Of a stretch of DNA of 64,000 bases, positions 1 through 8,748 are shown piece by piece. Every line of letters starts with the position of its first letter. Position 1 is the stretch's first letter. The notes below the pieces were generated by a model, which saw only the letters and a program-made list of their open reading frames with translations, was not told the origin of the DNA and ran no database searches. The DNA is from Flavobacterium lotistagni. Lineage in GTDB: Bacteria > Bacteroidota > Bacteroidia > Flavobacteriales > Flavobacteriaceae. A program made the position numbers and the translations under genes. The stretch is taken from contig NZ_JAAJBU010000015.1 of NCBI RefSeq assembly GCF_011392125.1, forward strand, positions 1-64,000. Reading direction: 5' to 3'.

Positions 1-170
1 CCAAATCGACCATGGCTTGGCTAGTGAAAAACGGCGTAGATGCCGCTAGATTAACAGCAAAAGGTTACGGCGAGACAAAACTGGTCAACAAATGCGCCGA
101 TAACGTCAAATGTTCGGAAGAAGAACACCAGGCCAACAGAAGAAGTGAATTTATTATTACGGATTTATAG
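1..170 (+). CDS. OmpA-family protein, C-terminal end (partial)
   Basis: The reading frame enters from the left edge and gives about 55 residues before a TAG stop. The end contains GYGETKLV and a final NRRSEFIIT, the typical close of an OmpA/Pal/MotB peptidoglycan-binding domain (known family pattern: a G-x-G-E/S turn followed by an N-R-R-x-x-F strand). OmpA-type domains bind diaminopimelate in peptidoglycan and anchor the outer membrane. Two cysteines (KCADNVKC) sit in the loop between these motifs, a common insertion in Bacteroidota homologues that could form a disulfide. The N-terminal part, which would show whether this is a barrel, TPR or lipoprotein OmpA, lies outside the window. Confidence 0.85.
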   Translation, partial: KSTMAWLVKNGVDAARLTAKGYGETKLVNKCADNVKCSEEEHQANRRSEFIITDL

Positions 171-222
171 ATTGAATTGGTTTGAAATTGGGGTGTCACT
201 CGTTTGGCATCCCTTTTTTATT

Positions 223-1497
223 TTAGAAAAGGTACTTGCGGAAGTAAATCACCAAGGTCAACCAATAGATAAAATAGGCCAAAGCATAGCCCATCACCAC
301 ACCTTGAATATCGAAAATAGTAACTAAATAATAACTGAATCCGTACATCATCGAAAGCGAAAAAAGTTCAGTAGAGATAAAAGCTACTGTCAGTTTCTTG
401 GCAAAAAACTGATAACCCAAAATTAAAGAGGCAGCCTTGAACACATCGCCTAAAAGTTGCCACAGAAACAAATCGGCCACGGGATAAAAATCTTTGGTGA
501 AAATAAATTGGATTACCCAAAATCGCAGCAAAAACATAACAAAAAGCCCGGCCAAAAACAACGGCATAATTCCTTTATAGTAGCTCCAGAACACATTTTT
601 AGTAGCCTTCTTGGTGGTAGCAAAAGCCAACTTCGGAAAGAAATAAACCGTAAGAATTGTAGAGATGAACAATAGGTAATAATTTGAAATCCGCGACATG
701 GCTTCCCAATAGCCTGCTTTTTCAAACCCTAAAACTGCAATCGTGTTTTTGCGAATCGCCAGCATTACCCACGAACCAATAACTGAGGAAACCAAAGCCA
801 TCAGTGAATAGGAAGAAAGATTCCGAAGCACTTGAGTGTCGTAGGTTTTACTAAAAATGACTTCAAAAAATCGGATTTCCCGGTTCAAATAGTAAAATAC
901 CACAAAGAACATAAGCGCTGGAGGAATGATAATAGAAAGCAGCGCACCCATCGTTTTGAAATACCAAACCGCAGCCAGACAAAATGACAAACCTACAAGG
1001 TTGCCGATGATGTTCGTGTAGATCACCGAGCGGTATTTTCCCAAACCGTTCAAAACCACGATTAAAAAAGCAGTAGTAGCGTACCAAGGCAGCACCAGCG
1101 CTAATACTTTGAAAGCATTTCGGTATTGTGGCGTATTGTCAAGTACCGTAATGGACCAATAAGACGCCAAGCTGAACAGCACCACGCTCATCAGTACCGA
1201 TACCGCCAACAAACTAATAAAAACCGTCGAGACCACCTTTTTGAATTGGGTTTGATCGTTCTTGCTCTCGACAATATACTTCACGATACCGTTCTGAAAA
1301 CCTAAGGTAGCAATGCTTTCTACCGAGGTCATGAAGTTTTTGAAATTCCCTGCAATGGCCATACCTGCTGGGCCAATAAAAATCGCTAGTATTTTAGACG
1401 TGGCCAAACCCGTCAGAATTTTGAGCAAAACGTTGATACTGTTCAAAGAAGTGGCTTTAAACAACGGCGTGCGCGATATGGCTTTGTAAAAACTCAA
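223..1497 (-). CDS. O-antigen/polysaccharide flippase (Wzx/MATE-like)
   Basis: A 424-residue, highly hydrophobic protein with roughly twelve predicted membrane segments spread over the whole length and short polar loops. The opening (two paired amphipathic helices followed by LAIFIGPAGMAIAGNF and a conserved LGFQNGIVKY stretch) resembles O-antigen translocases of the WzxE type in the MOP flippase superfamily, which move undecaprenyl-linked oligosaccharides across the inner membrane. It is convergent with the OmpA-family gene and divergent from the T9SS protein at 1633. No glycosyltransferases are next to it in this window, so its glycan substrate cannot be inferred. The exact Wzx subtype is inference. 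Confidence 0.8.
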   Translation of the reverse strand: MSFYKAISRTPLFKATSLNSINVLLKILTGLATSKILAIFIGPAGMAIAGNFKNFMTSVESIATLGFQNGIVKYIVESKNDQTQFKKVVSTVFISLLAVSVLMSVVLFSLASYWSITVLDNTPQYRNAFKVLALVLPWYATTAFLIVVLNGLGKYRSVIYTNIIGNLVGLSFCLAAVWYFKTMGALLSIIIPPALMFFVVFYYLNREIRFFEVIFSKTYDTQVLRNLSSYSLMALVSSVIGSWVMLAIRKNTIAVLGFEKAGYWEAMSRISNYYLLFISTILTVYFFPKLAFATTKKATKNVFWSYYKGIMPLFLAGLFVMFLLRFWVIQFIFTKDFYPVADLFLWQLLGDVFKAASLILGYQFFAKKLTVAFISTELFSLSMMYGFSYYLVTIFDIQGVVMGYALAYFIYWLTLVIYFRKYLF

Positions 1498-1632
1498 GAA
1501 TGATGCGTTAGGAATCTAGTGACAAAACTACTATTTAAAAGTTCAAACCGACTTCCTGTAGCGTCGAAAAATTTATTTAACAACAAACAATCTACTTTTT
1601 TTATACTTTTAAGCTCCTAAAAATAAAATGTT

Positions 1633-3432
1633 GTGCAGTATAAATTAAGGTTCATCACATTTATTTGTTGTTGGTGCGCGTGGACTTCACTTGCGCAAGA
1701 CGTGAGTTTGTTCCAGCAATACAATGGTCGATATGACTTTACTTTTATAGGAAACGGACTCAACCCGCAAGAGAATTCTTTTATGACTTTTGCGCAAATC
1801 AACACCAGCTCTAATGCCACGCTAAATCTAAATTCTGGTGATGTCATCGAAAATGCATACTTGTATTGGGCGGGCTGCGGGCCGGGTGATAGCGAAGTAA
1901 AACTTAACGGACAAAACATCACGCCGCAAAGGAACTTTACTTTTCAACGTTTGTCCGGAGCGAACACTTATGATTATTTCAGTTATTTTGCCGATGTGAC
2001 ACAAATAGTCCAGGCCCAAGGTAACGGAAATTATACCCTTTCAGAACTTGACCTCAACCCGTGGATTGGCTATTATTACGGAAATCGCACCAATTTTGGT
2101 GGTTGGGCTATCGTCATCATCTACAAAAACAACCAATTGCCGCTGAACCAGCTCAATGTGTACGACGGTTTGCAGGGCGTTCCGAATTTTATCTCGATTG
2201 ATTTGCAGAATCTCAATGTGATTGATAACCGCCAATCAAAAATCGGTTTTCTGGCTTGGGAAGGCGATCAGGATATTGCCGTCGGAGAATCGCTCACCAT
2301 CAACAACAACCTCATCAGCAATTTGCCTTTAAATCCGCCAGCAAATGCTTTCAACGGCACGAACAGCTTTACCAATTCTAGTGACTTACACAATATGGAT
2401 CTCGACGTTTACGATTTGGAACCGCACATTAATATTGGAGATACGTCGGCCAATATCGTGATTCGTTCCGGGCAAGATTTTGTGATGCTCAACACGGTGG
2501 TGACCAAGCTCAATTCGCAATTGCCTGACGCTGTAATTGCCATTGACCAGATCACAACACCTTGCAACAGCCATTCAGTGATGGTGCATTATACGGTTCG
2601 CAATTTTGAAGCGACCAATGCGTTGCAAGCCCAAGTACCGATTGCTGTATATGTAAATGGCGTTTATACTGCGGGCACGTTTACTCAAAATGAAATTCCG
2701 ATTGATGGCAGCGAAAGTGGCGCTATTGCATTGGATTTGCCCCAGGACATCGTCAGCCCATTTGAAATCCAACTCGTTGTAGACCAAAACCAAAACTTGC
2801 AAAGCACCGTGGTCGAACTTCGCGAGAACAACAATACTTCGCAACAGCAAACTTCCCTTTTCACTTCTGAACCGCTTGGAACTTTAGAGGATTTAATTTC
2901 TTGTAATGAAGGTTATAGTGTGGGCACTTTCGATTTTTCGTCTTATGAAAATCAAATCAAACAAAACCCGACGGATCAAGTGAGTTATTATACTTCGTTA
3001 AACGATTTGAACATAGGGCAAAACGAAATTGCAGATGTTTCGAATTTCGTCGCTCCGGCAACGCCAATGGAAATTTTTGTCAAAGTCGACAATGGCAATT
3101 GTTACAACACAACGTCATTCTTTCTTCGAACCAAAAAATGCAAACCGATTGTTTATAATTTTATCTCGCGCAATTCTGATGGTGTGAACGATGTATTCAA
3201 GATTAAAGGCCTTCGAGACGTTTTTTTGAATTACAAATTGGAAGTTTACAACCGTTGGGGAAAACTCATTTGGACCGGAAACAACAACACCGCAGAATGG
3301 GACGGACTGGCTCAAAAAGGCTTCATTGTCGAAGAAAACCAAACCACAGACGGCACTTACTATTATAGTCTGGAGCTCAACGACGCCGACTACCCTGAAC
3401 CTTTGTTTGGTTATTTGTATTTAAGCGAATAA
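1633..3432 (+). CDS. Type IX secretion substrate, gliding-motility-type (type B) C-terminal domain
   Basis: A 599-residue exported protein. The N-terminus (LRFITFICCWCAWTSLAQ) is a signal peptide with predicted cleavage after AQ. The last ~90 residues carry the type B sorting-domain pattern: NSDGVNDVFKI, then LEVYNRWGKLIW, TAEWDG and DGTYYYSLEL, ending in GYLYL. This domain directs export by the type IX secretion system and surface attachment through SprF/PorP-like partners. The usual NGDGVND is NSDGVND here. The middle (residues ~20-500) has a repeated beta-rich character and several LNVIDN/LYW-type segments without a domain I recognise. The start is GTG at 1633; an ATG at 1628 is out of frame. 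A surface adhesin or structural role is inference. Confidence 0.85.
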   Translation: MQYKLRFITFICCWCAWTSLAQDVSLFQQYNGRYDFTFIGNGLNPQENSFMTFAQINTSSNATLNLNSGDVIENAYLYWAGCGPGDSEVKLNGQNITPQRNFTFQRLSGANTYDYFSYFADVTQIVQAQGNGNYTLSELDLNPWIGYYYGNRTNFGGWAIVIIYKNNQLPLNQLNVYDGLQGVPNFISIDLQNLNVIDNRQSKIGFLAWEGDQDIAVGESLTINNNLISNLPLNPPANAFNGTNSFTNSSDLHNMDLDVYDLEPHINIGDTSANIVIRSGQDFVMLNTVVTKLNSQLPDAVIAIDQITTPCNSHSVMVHYTVRNFEATNALQAQVPIAVYVNGVYTAGTFTQNEIPIDGSESGAIALDLPQDIVSPFEIQLVVDQNQNLQSTVVELRENNNTSQQQTSLFTSEPLGTLEDLISCNEGYSVGTFDFSSYENQIKQNPTDQVSYYTSLNDLNIGQNEIADVSNFVAPATPMEIFVKVDNGNCYNTTSFFLRTKKCKPIVYNFISRNSDGVNDVFKIKGLRDVFLNYKLEVYNRWGKLIWTGNNNTAEWDGLAQKGFIVEENQTTDGTYYYSLELNDADYPEPLFGYLYLSE

Positions 3433-3440
3433 GGCTATTT

Positions 3441-5294
3441 TTACTGGTAATTCACCAAAGTTGGTTTTCCGATTTCAAATTCCTGCAAGCCAAAGTCGTA
3501 AGTTTTGAGCGAATTGGTTTTATAGACTTTTGTAATATCGTCAGGCAAATTCGGAAAATAAGAAAATGAAAACTGAAAGTTACTGAACACCCAATAATCA
3601 TTGCTGATAATTACTCCTAAAGCCAATTCTGAATAAAGTTTACTCTTTGCAAAATGCGTTTGCGGCTGACCCAGCATTCCCATGGTATAACTCAAGTAAG
3701 GATTTAGCCTGAAACCCACCAAATGCCACGGTGAATATGCCTGCGTTTGAAAAGTGAGTAGCAATTTTTTGGTTCCGAAAAGGGCATTGCTATTGAAGCC
3801 TGGAATACCAGTATCGCCATTAAGGGTAAGCCTATCGGTATTTGATTCGATGCGTTTTGTTCCAATGATGGCTTGCGGTTTTATAAACTGACGAAACTTC
3901 CATCGCCCGGCATCAATAAGATTCGTGAAGTAAATCACGCTCAAGTTATAAGCACTTTGTGTGGTTTTGTCTTTGTTGAAGAAAGTACCGTATTGCAAAT
4001 CTGTACTCAAATAACCAAAATCAAAGTAGCCGCCTATAGCCACTTTAGCCCCGAAATAAACCTGATTGAAACTGTTCTTATTCCGAAAACCCGTCGTGAC
4101 GGAATAGACAAAACCTGAAGCAATATCTTCTACGACATCGAAATTAAAAACGTATTTGTCTTGCTTGTACTTTCGAGATGAAATTCCCAAACTCAGCAAA
4201 TACAACTTCTCATTCGAGAAAACTCCGAGGGTGTCATCTCCGAAAATCGGCTTGTCTGAATATTCTTTGTTAAAAAAACGGGCCGAAGTGATGAAGTTCG
4301 TCGAACGGTTATTTTCTGAATTTCCTTTAAAAATCTGAACCGAATGACCGGCCCAAAGATCTTGAGAATTGAATTTAGAATTGGCCGTAGTATCAATTAT
4401 CGCTGAATCGACCGGCGGAATTCTTTGAAATTGCTGCGATATGTTGACACCGCCAGCCCATCGCGTATAGGCAGAAAAAAACGGACGTTCTATGTCAAAT
4501 GACTTCGCGTAATTTCCATCGATATCAATATTGTAACGCAAATTCGTCCGTATAAAAGTATTGCGAATATTCGGAATCGTATAACTCGTTCCGAAGCCGT
4601 TATTACTACTGTTGAGCTCTTTAGTGTACGAATTGGTGAACTCGTGTCCGGTGCCGAGAAAGTTGCGTTCTTTGAGAAAGAAAGTTGATTTAGAACTCGA
4701 AAGCGTGAGATCGGGCACCAAGCTCCAGGAATCAAGTACGCGAATTGAAACATCAACCGAATCAGAATTTTTAGAAGCCAAGGTTGTTGTAATGGCTACA
4801 CTCCGAACAAAACGCTGCCGGCGAATCAAACGTTCAGATTCTTTAACCAGTAAGGAATCGAGCGGTTGGTTTTTCTTAAAAAGCAAAATATTGCGGATGG
4901 CAAAATTTCGGGTTTTCATATGCAGCACATTCCCTGCTTTAGCCATTTTCTTGCTGGGCTTCTTGGTGGTGTCGGTTACCGAATAGCTGAATGGGTCGAG
5001 TGTCGTGATTTTAATATTGCGAATAATTTTACCTTCGAACTTGGCATAATTCTGCTTCCTGATTTTTTTGACCGGAGTGGAAATTTTCTTTTTCTCAGTA
5101 ATGGGTTCGAAAATTAGGCGGTGAAGATAGTTAGTGAACTTTCTTTTTTTGGAATAATTCTCAATGGCGCGATATACCTTGGCCGTGTCTTGCTTTTTCT
5201 GATTCACTTGAGCAAACGAAAACCCGCAGACTAATAACAGTAATAAGCTGCAATAGCATTTTAAGACGCTGTAGTTCACCTTCGGTCGGGCCAT
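3441..5294 (-). CDS. Outer-membrane beta-barrel protein with POTRA-like region
   Basis: A 617-residue protein with a signal peptide (hydrophobic run LLLLLVCGFSFAQ, cleavage after AQ). Residues ~90-200 read like a POTRA module (KIIRNIKITTLDPF ... ERLIRRQRFVRSVAI ... DVSIRVLDSWSLVP), the fold used by BamA/TamA/FhaC proteins. The remainder is rich in alternating aromatic/polar strands (GGVNISQQFQRI, LLTFQTQAYSPWHLVGFRL) and ends in an aromatic-containing strand, consistent with a C-terminal beta-barrel. It resembles uncharacterised flavobacterial surface-antigen-like proteins. It is short compared with BamA (~800 residues), with only one clear POTRA. A role in outer-membrane protein or lipid handling is inference. 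It converges tightly on the T9SS gene, which ends 9 bp away. Confidence 0.65.
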   Translation of the reverse strand: MARPKVNYSVLKCYCSLLLLLVCGFSFAQVNQKKQDTAKVYRAIENYSKKRKFTNYLHRLIFEPITEKKKISTPVKKIRKQNYAKFEGKIIRNIKITTLDPFSYSVTDTTKKPSKKMAKAGNVLHMKTRNFAIRNILLFKKNQPLDSLLVKESERLIRRQRFVRSVAITTTLASKNSDSVDVSIRVLDSWSLVPDLTLSSSKSTFFLKERNFLGTGHEFTNSYTKELNSSNNGFGTSYTIPNIRNTFIRTNLRYNIDIDGNYAKSFDIERPFFSAYTRWAGGVNISQQFQRIPPVDSAIIDTTANSKFNSQDLWAGHSVQIFKGNSENNRSTNFITSARFFNKEYSDKPIFGDDTLGVFSNEKLYLLSLGISSRKYKQDKYVFNFDVVEDIASGFVYSVTTGFRNKNSFNQVYFGAKVAIGGYFDFGYLSTDLQYGTFFNKDKTTQSAYNLSVIYFTNLIDAGRWKFRQFIKPQAIIGTKRIESNTDRLTLNGDTGIPGFNSNALFGTKKLLLTFQTQAYSPWHLVGFRLNPYLSYTMGMLGQPQTHFAKSKLYSELALGVIISNDYWVFSNFQFSFSYFPNLPDDITKVYKTNSLKTYDFGLQEFEIGKPTLVNYQ

Positions 5295-5340
5295 ATTTCA
5301 ATAACTAGTAGTGAGTAAAGTTATTGCATAAAATAGAAAA

Positions 5341-5358
5341 ACCACTCAATTGAGTGGT
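5341..5358 (-). terminator. Hairpin after CAP-domain gene 1
   Basis: Perfect inverted repeat ACCACTCAA/TTGAGTGGT directly downstream (leftward) of the first CAP gene. A T-rich tract follows on the minus strand after a short AT interval. A near-identical hairpin follows the paralogue at 6171-6194. Confidence 0.6.
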
Positions 5359-5391
5359 ATTCATGAAAAAAATTAAATTAAAACTAAAACA

Positions 5392-5892
5392 CTATTTTTT
5401 AACGAAGATATTCGTATAATATTTTTTGCCTGTTGTTTCGTCTTCCCGAATCGAAATTCCAAAATGAGTAAAATTCCCTTCAATATTGGCTTTGTGTCCA
5501 GCGCTGTTGAGCCAAGCATTCAAAGCTGATCGAGACGAAACAAAATTATAAGCTACATTCTCATTTACTTTTACCGCGCCCAGCACTTCGATGATGTTCT
5601 CCGAACGCTGTGCAAACAAATCGTGATTCACTACTCTTCTGGCAATCATGTACTCGTTGTGCTCTTCTGACTTATATGAAACATGATTGATCAACTGCAA
5701 AGGGTTCAAACCCAAACTGACGCGGTGTTCGTTTATCAAATCGGCCAATTGAAGCTCGTCTGAACTGTAATCGTATGATTCAATCAACTGCGGTTTTGCA
5801 GCTACAACTTCATCAGTGTCATTCGATGAACAAGAAATCATGGTGAACAACAATGCCATAGGCACCACTGCTCTGAGTAATGTTGTTTTCAT
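5392..5892 (-). CDS. CAP-domain (SCP/PR1-like) lipoprotein, copy 1
   Basis: A 166-residue protein with a lipoprotein signal (LLFTMISCSS, Cys21 as the lipid attachment residue) followed by a CAP domain. CAP landmarks are visible: LINEHRVSLGLNPL, SEEHNEYM, the NHDLFAQRSENI stretch with the conserved His, ENVAYN, and WLNSAGHKANIEGNFTHFGI with the second conserved His. Secreted bacterial CAP proteins are small extracytoplasmic proteins whose biochemical activity is mostly unknown. The gene is a tandem paralogue of the one at 6237-6737, differing mainly in the linker after the lipobox. Start ATG at 5892 gives a standard lipoprotein N-terminus. The duplicated upstream DNA points to shared regulation. 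Confidence 0.85.
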   Translation of the reverse strand: MKTTLLRAVVPMALLFTMISCSSNDTDEVVAAKPQLIESYDYSSDELQLADLINEHRVSLGLNPLQLINHVSYKSEEHNEYMIARRVVNHDLFAQRSENIIEVLGAVKVNENVAYNFVSSRSALNAWLNSAGHKANIEGNFTHFGISIREDETTGKKYYTNIFVKK

Positions 5893-5994
5893 AGTTTCGT
5901 AGGTTAAGCTTAAAGTAGATTGTGGGGCAAACTCTTTAAATATTTTTAAAACTCAAGAAGTCATGTGGGGCAAAACTTCTGTTGTTTTTTGTAT
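5893..5994 (-). promoter_or_regulatory. Duplicated upstream region of CAP gene 1, with two GCCCCACA motifs
   Basis: About 100 bp before the start codon are almost identical to the region before CAP copy 2. Each contains two direct copies of AGTTTTGCCCCACA (one slightly shortened), at 5921-5933 and 5964-5977, about 43 bp apart. The strong conservation of non-coding DNA suggests promoter, operator or leader function, but no TAnnTTTG box is obvious. The rest of this 344-bp gap is AT-rich, and part of it is also shared with copy 2. Confidence 0.55.
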
Positions 5995-6170
5995 GAACGT
6001 TTGTTGGTTGGAACAATATTATTCAAAATATCGTTTAAAATACAAATAAAATCGACAAAATGAACATTTTTAATTTTATTTAAAATTTTTTCTTACAAAA
6101 AAAAGAGATTTACCAACAAAGCTTAATGGAAAATCAGTCCTATATCATTACCTAAAAACAAACCAAAAAA

Positions 6171-6194
6171 AAAACCACTCTATCGAGTGGTTTT
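6171..6194 (-). terminator. Rho-independent terminator after CAP gene 2
   Basis: AAACCACTC-TATC-GAGTGGTTT hairpin. Read leftward it is followed by a run of ten T residues. It lies about 45 bp after the stop of CAP copy 2 and separates the two paralogues. Confidence 0.8.
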
Positions 6195-6236
6195 AGTGTC
6201 AAAACAAAACATAATTAAATTAAACTCAATTTTAAT

Positions 6237-6737
6237 TTACTTTTTAACGAAGATATTGGTGTAGTATTTTTTTCCTGTAGTTTCGTCTTGGCGAATCGAA
6301 ATTCCGAAGTGCGTAAAACTGCCTTCAATATTAGCTTTGTGTCCTGGGCTGTTGAGCCAAGCATTCAAAGCAGAGTTGGGGGAAACAAAATTGTAGGCGA
6401 CATTCTCATTAACTTTAACAGCTCCGAGAACTTCAATAATATTTTCAGAACGCTGTGGAAACAAATCGTGATTAACCACTTTTTTGGCAATCATATATTC
6501 ATTGTGTTCTTCTGATTTGTAGGAAACATGATTGATTAATTCCAATGGATTCAAACCCAAACTTACACGGTGTGCATTGATCAGGTCAGCCAATTGCAAT
6601 TCATCAGCATTGTAGGAATAGTCAAGAATTTGTTGTGGTCTGGCCACCGGAGTATCTTCCGTGTCATTGGAAGAACAAGATATCATCGTGAACACCAATG
6701 CCATAGGCACTAATGCTCTGAGTAATGTTGTTTTCAT
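6237..6737 (-). CDS. CAP-domain (SCP/PR1-like) lipoprotein, copy 2
   Basis: A 166-residue paralogue of the protein at 5392-5892, with the same MKTTLLRA start and lipobox (FTMISCSS, Cys21) and the same CAP landmarks (INAHRVSLGLNPLEL, EEHNEYM, NHDLFPQRSENI, ENVAYN, WLNSPGHKANIEGSF). The frame is open upstream to 6794, but that extension lies in the duplicated non-coding region, and copy 1 has no matching start, so ATG at 6737 is preferred. Upstream DNA, coding sequence and terminator hairpin are all duplicated, which indicates a recent tandem duplication of a complete transcription unit. The N-terminal linker after the lipobox is the most divergent part. Confidence 0.85.
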   Translation of the reverse strand: MKTTLLRALVPMALVFTMISCSSNDTEDTPVARPQQILDYSYNADELQLADLINAHRVSLGLNPLELINHVSYKSEEHNEYMIAKKVVNHDLFPQRSENIIEVLGAVKVNENVAYNFVSPNSALNAWLNSPGHKANIEGSFTHFGISIRQDETTGKKYYTNIFVKK

Positions 6738-6838
6738 AGTTTCGTAGGTTAAGCTTAAAGTAGATTGTGGGGCAAACTCTTTAAATATTTTCAAAACTCA
6801 AGAAGTCATGTGGGGCAAAACTTCTGTTGTTTTTGTAT
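6738..6838 (-). promoter_or_regulatory. Duplicated upstream region of CAP gene 2
   Basis: Near-identical copy of 5893-5994, including both GCCCCACA motifs. Similarity continues more weakly to about 6950 (AT-rich block with TTTTCTTACAAAAAAA also seen before copy 1 at about 6090). Confidence 0.55.
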
Positions 6839-6977
6839 GAACGTTTATTTCTTGAGCCAATGTTACTACAATAACCGTTTAAGTGCAAAATAAAATCGAT
6901 GAAATACATAAAATTTAATTTATATAAAATAATTTTCTTACAAAAAAAGAATAAATCCAACCCTAATATCTGAGCAT

Positions 6978-7001
6978 AAAAAAAGACCGCCTAAGCGATC
7001 T
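6978..7001 (-). terminator. pdxH: Terminator after pdxH
   Basis: Stem GATCGC-TTAG-GCGGTC (one wobble pair) followed on the minus strand by a run of seven T residues. It sits just downstream of pdxH and ends the pyrR-pyrB-rnz-pdxH cluster. Confidence 0.75.
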
Positions 7002-7024
7002 AAAACTTACCCGTAACTCCACAA

Positions 7025-7669
7025 TTACGGAGACAATCTTTCCATTTTCCAGCTGTAATCTTGCTGCAGCAAATACCGAATTCGGTCGTGTAGCCGATTG
7101 GGCCTACCTTGCCAGAACTCAATAGATTCTGGTCTTACCAAAAATCCGCCCCAATGTTCTGGTCGTTGTAACTCTTGGCCCTGCGTTTGTTTTTCCAAAA
7201 ATTCGAGCTTGTCTTCAAGAAACTTCCGATTGGGAATTACTTCAGATTGGTCTGAAACGATGGCACCCAATTGACTGCCGTGCGGACGTGACGCAAAATA
7301 ATTGTCTGATATGTTCTGCGCAGTTTTCTCAGCCAAACCTTTGATAATAATTTGTCTTTCAAGAGCCGGCCAGAAAAAAGACAACCCAACCTTCGGATGA
7401 TTCATTATGGCCTTTCCTTTTTCAGAATTATAATTGGTGTAAAAAACGAACCCGTTTTCGTCGTAGTGTTTCAGCAGCACCACGCGCGCTTTCGGGAAAC
7501 CATCTTCACCAACTGTGGCTACGGTCATGGCATTAGCTTCATCTACCGTATTGGATTCCTTGACTTCGCAAAACCAGCGATGGAACAAATTCATCGGATC
7601 ATCTGGAATAGCGCTTTCGAGCAATTCGCTTTTCTCGTAAGATTTCCTATAGTTGCTTAAATCGTTCAT
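7025..7669 (-). CDS. pdxH: Pyridoxamine 5'-phosphate oxidase
   Basis: A 214-residue protein of normal family length. PdxH oxidises pyridoxamine or pyridoxine 5'-phosphate to pyridoxal 5'-phosphate using FMN, the last step of vitamin B6 synthesis and salvage. Visible family motifs are DPMNLFHRWFCE, NAMTVATVGEDGFPKARVVLLK, GFVFYTNYNSEKGKAI, FFWPALERQIIIKG (FMN and substrate site), ASRPHGSQLGA, and the C-terminal EFWQGRPNRLHDRIRY followed by WKMERLSP. The start ATG at 7669 gives the usual short N-terminal segment. It is the last gene of the leftward cluster, 42 bp after rnz, and has its own terminator. Confidence 0.97.
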   Translation of the reverse strand: MNDLSNYRKSYEKSELLESAIPDDPMNLFHRWFCEVKESNTVDEANAMTVATVGEDGFPKARVVLLKHYDENGFVFYTNYNSEKGKAIMNHPKVGLSFFWPALERQIIIKGLAEKTAQNISDNYFASRPHGSQLGAIVSDQSEVIPNRKFLEDKLEFLEKQTQGQELQRPEHWGGFLVRPESIEFWQGRPNRLHDRIRYLLQQDYSWKMERLSP

Positions 7670-7711
7670 TTTCTTTTAAAGTGCTTAGGTTGTGAGGGCT
7701 AAGTTACTAAG

Positions 7712-8617
7712 TTAAAATTCGAAATCCGCGCCGTCGTCGGCCAATAAAATGTTTGGAAAAACTGTCTCGGCTTCTTCCTTGAACCGCTGGATGCTTTCAT
7801 AACGTGTCGAATAATGTCCTAAAACCAACTGCTCGACATTCGCTTTCTTGGCGATCAAAGCAGCTTCTTTCGCCGTACTGTGCATCGTTTTCAGCGCCAA
7901 CTCTTTCTCCGATTCCAAAAAAGTCGATTCATGATACAACACCGTCACGTCTTGAATGTCTTCCAATATGCTTTCATCATAAACGGTATCCGAACAAAAA
8001 GCATAACTTTTAGGTGGCAAAGGTTCAAAAGTCAGCAAATGATTCTCTATCACGCGTCCGTCATCCAAGGTAATGTCTTTACCATTTTTGATGTTCTGAT
8101 AATAACAAGTCTCAATATCGAACTGCTTCACCGCTTCAATGTTGAGTTTGCGGTCGCCAATTTTTTCCTGAAACAAAAAACCGTTGGTATACACGCGGTG
8201 CTTCAGCGGAATCGTCTTCACCAAAACCTTATCGTCTTCATACACCACTTCGCTCCTATCAGATTCCAACTCGTGAAAATACAAACCATACGTAGTCCAG
8301 GAATTCGACAACCTCAATTGCAACGTAATGATTTCCTTGATGCCTTTCGGGCCATAAATATGCAAATCATTCACGCGGCCCAACAACATAAAAGTAGACA
8401 CCAAACCAATCAAACCGTAGCAATGGTCACCGTGTAAATGCGAAATAAAAATGTGGTTGATCTTCGAAAATTTCACCTTCTGCTTGCGCAATTGCACCTG
8501 CGTTCCTTCGCCACAATCAATCAGAAACATGCGGTTTCGAATTTCCAACACCTGTGAAGTCGGACTGGTAATCGTCCGCGGAGTCGCCGCATAACAACCG
8601 AGAATGGTTAATTTCAT
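7712..8617 (-). CDS. rnz: Ribonuclease Z
   Basis: A 301-residue metallo-beta-lactamase-fold nuclease that trims tRNA 3' ends. Zinc ligands are visible in HLHGDH (His60, His62, Asp64, His65), with further ligands in PLKHRVYTNGF, FCSDTVYDE and LVLGHYSTRY near the C-terminus. Length matches the short tRNase Z family. The opening LTILGCYAATPR and LIDCGEGTQVQLR are characteristic. The gene lies between the STAS-like gene and pdxH on the same strand. A dispersed repeat (8637-8705) and a heptamer array lie in the 131-bp gap before it, so it may have its own promoter. Confidence 0.96.
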   Translation of the reverse strand: MKLTILGCYAATPRTITSPTSQVLEIRNRMFLIDCGEGTQVQLRKQKVKFSKINHIFISHLHGDHCYGLIGLVSTFMLLGRVNDLHIYGPKGIKEIITLQLRLSNSWTTYGLYFHELESDRSEVVYEDDKVLVKTIPLKHRVYTNGFLFQEKIGDRKLNIEAVKQFDIETCYYQNIKNGKDITLDDGRVIENHLLTFEPLPPKSYAFCSDTVYDESILEDIQDVTVLYHESTFLESEKELALKTMHSTAKEAALIAKKANVEQLVLGHYSTRYESIQRFKEEAETVFPNILLADDGADFEF

Positions 8618-8636
8618 TTATTCATTTTTCTTTTTT

Positions 8637-8705
8637 GAAGCCGGGAACCTGCTGTACGCTATAGTCCTCGCAAGCTGCGGGCTGCCGCTGCCATCAGGGC
8701 TAGGC
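8637..8705 (-). repeat. AGCCCTGATGG-family dispersed repeat, copy 1
   Basis: On the minus strand it reads AGCCCTGATGGCAGCGGCA, then an internal hairpin (GCCCGCAG ... CTTGCGAGGAC), then TATAGCGTACAGCAGG and TTCCCGGCTTC. Same ends as the copies at 15873, 17702, 22275, 25532, 32702, 45570 and 46982. Confidence 0.85.
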
Positions 8706-8713
8706 CATCCACC

Positions 8714-8748
8714 AATTATTAATTATTCACTACTAATTATTAATTGAT
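8714..8748. repeat. Heptamer array (5 units)
   Basis: Units of 7 bp: AATTATT, AATTATT, CACTACT, AATTATT, AATTGAT. The array ends at the base before the stop codon of the STAS-like gene. Confidence 0.75.

Noticed and set aside
7880..8437. Open frame of 185 codons opposite ribonuclease Z
   Set aside because: The sense strand is a complete rnz with its zinc motif; the antisense translation is rich in His, Gln and Arg without any family pattern.
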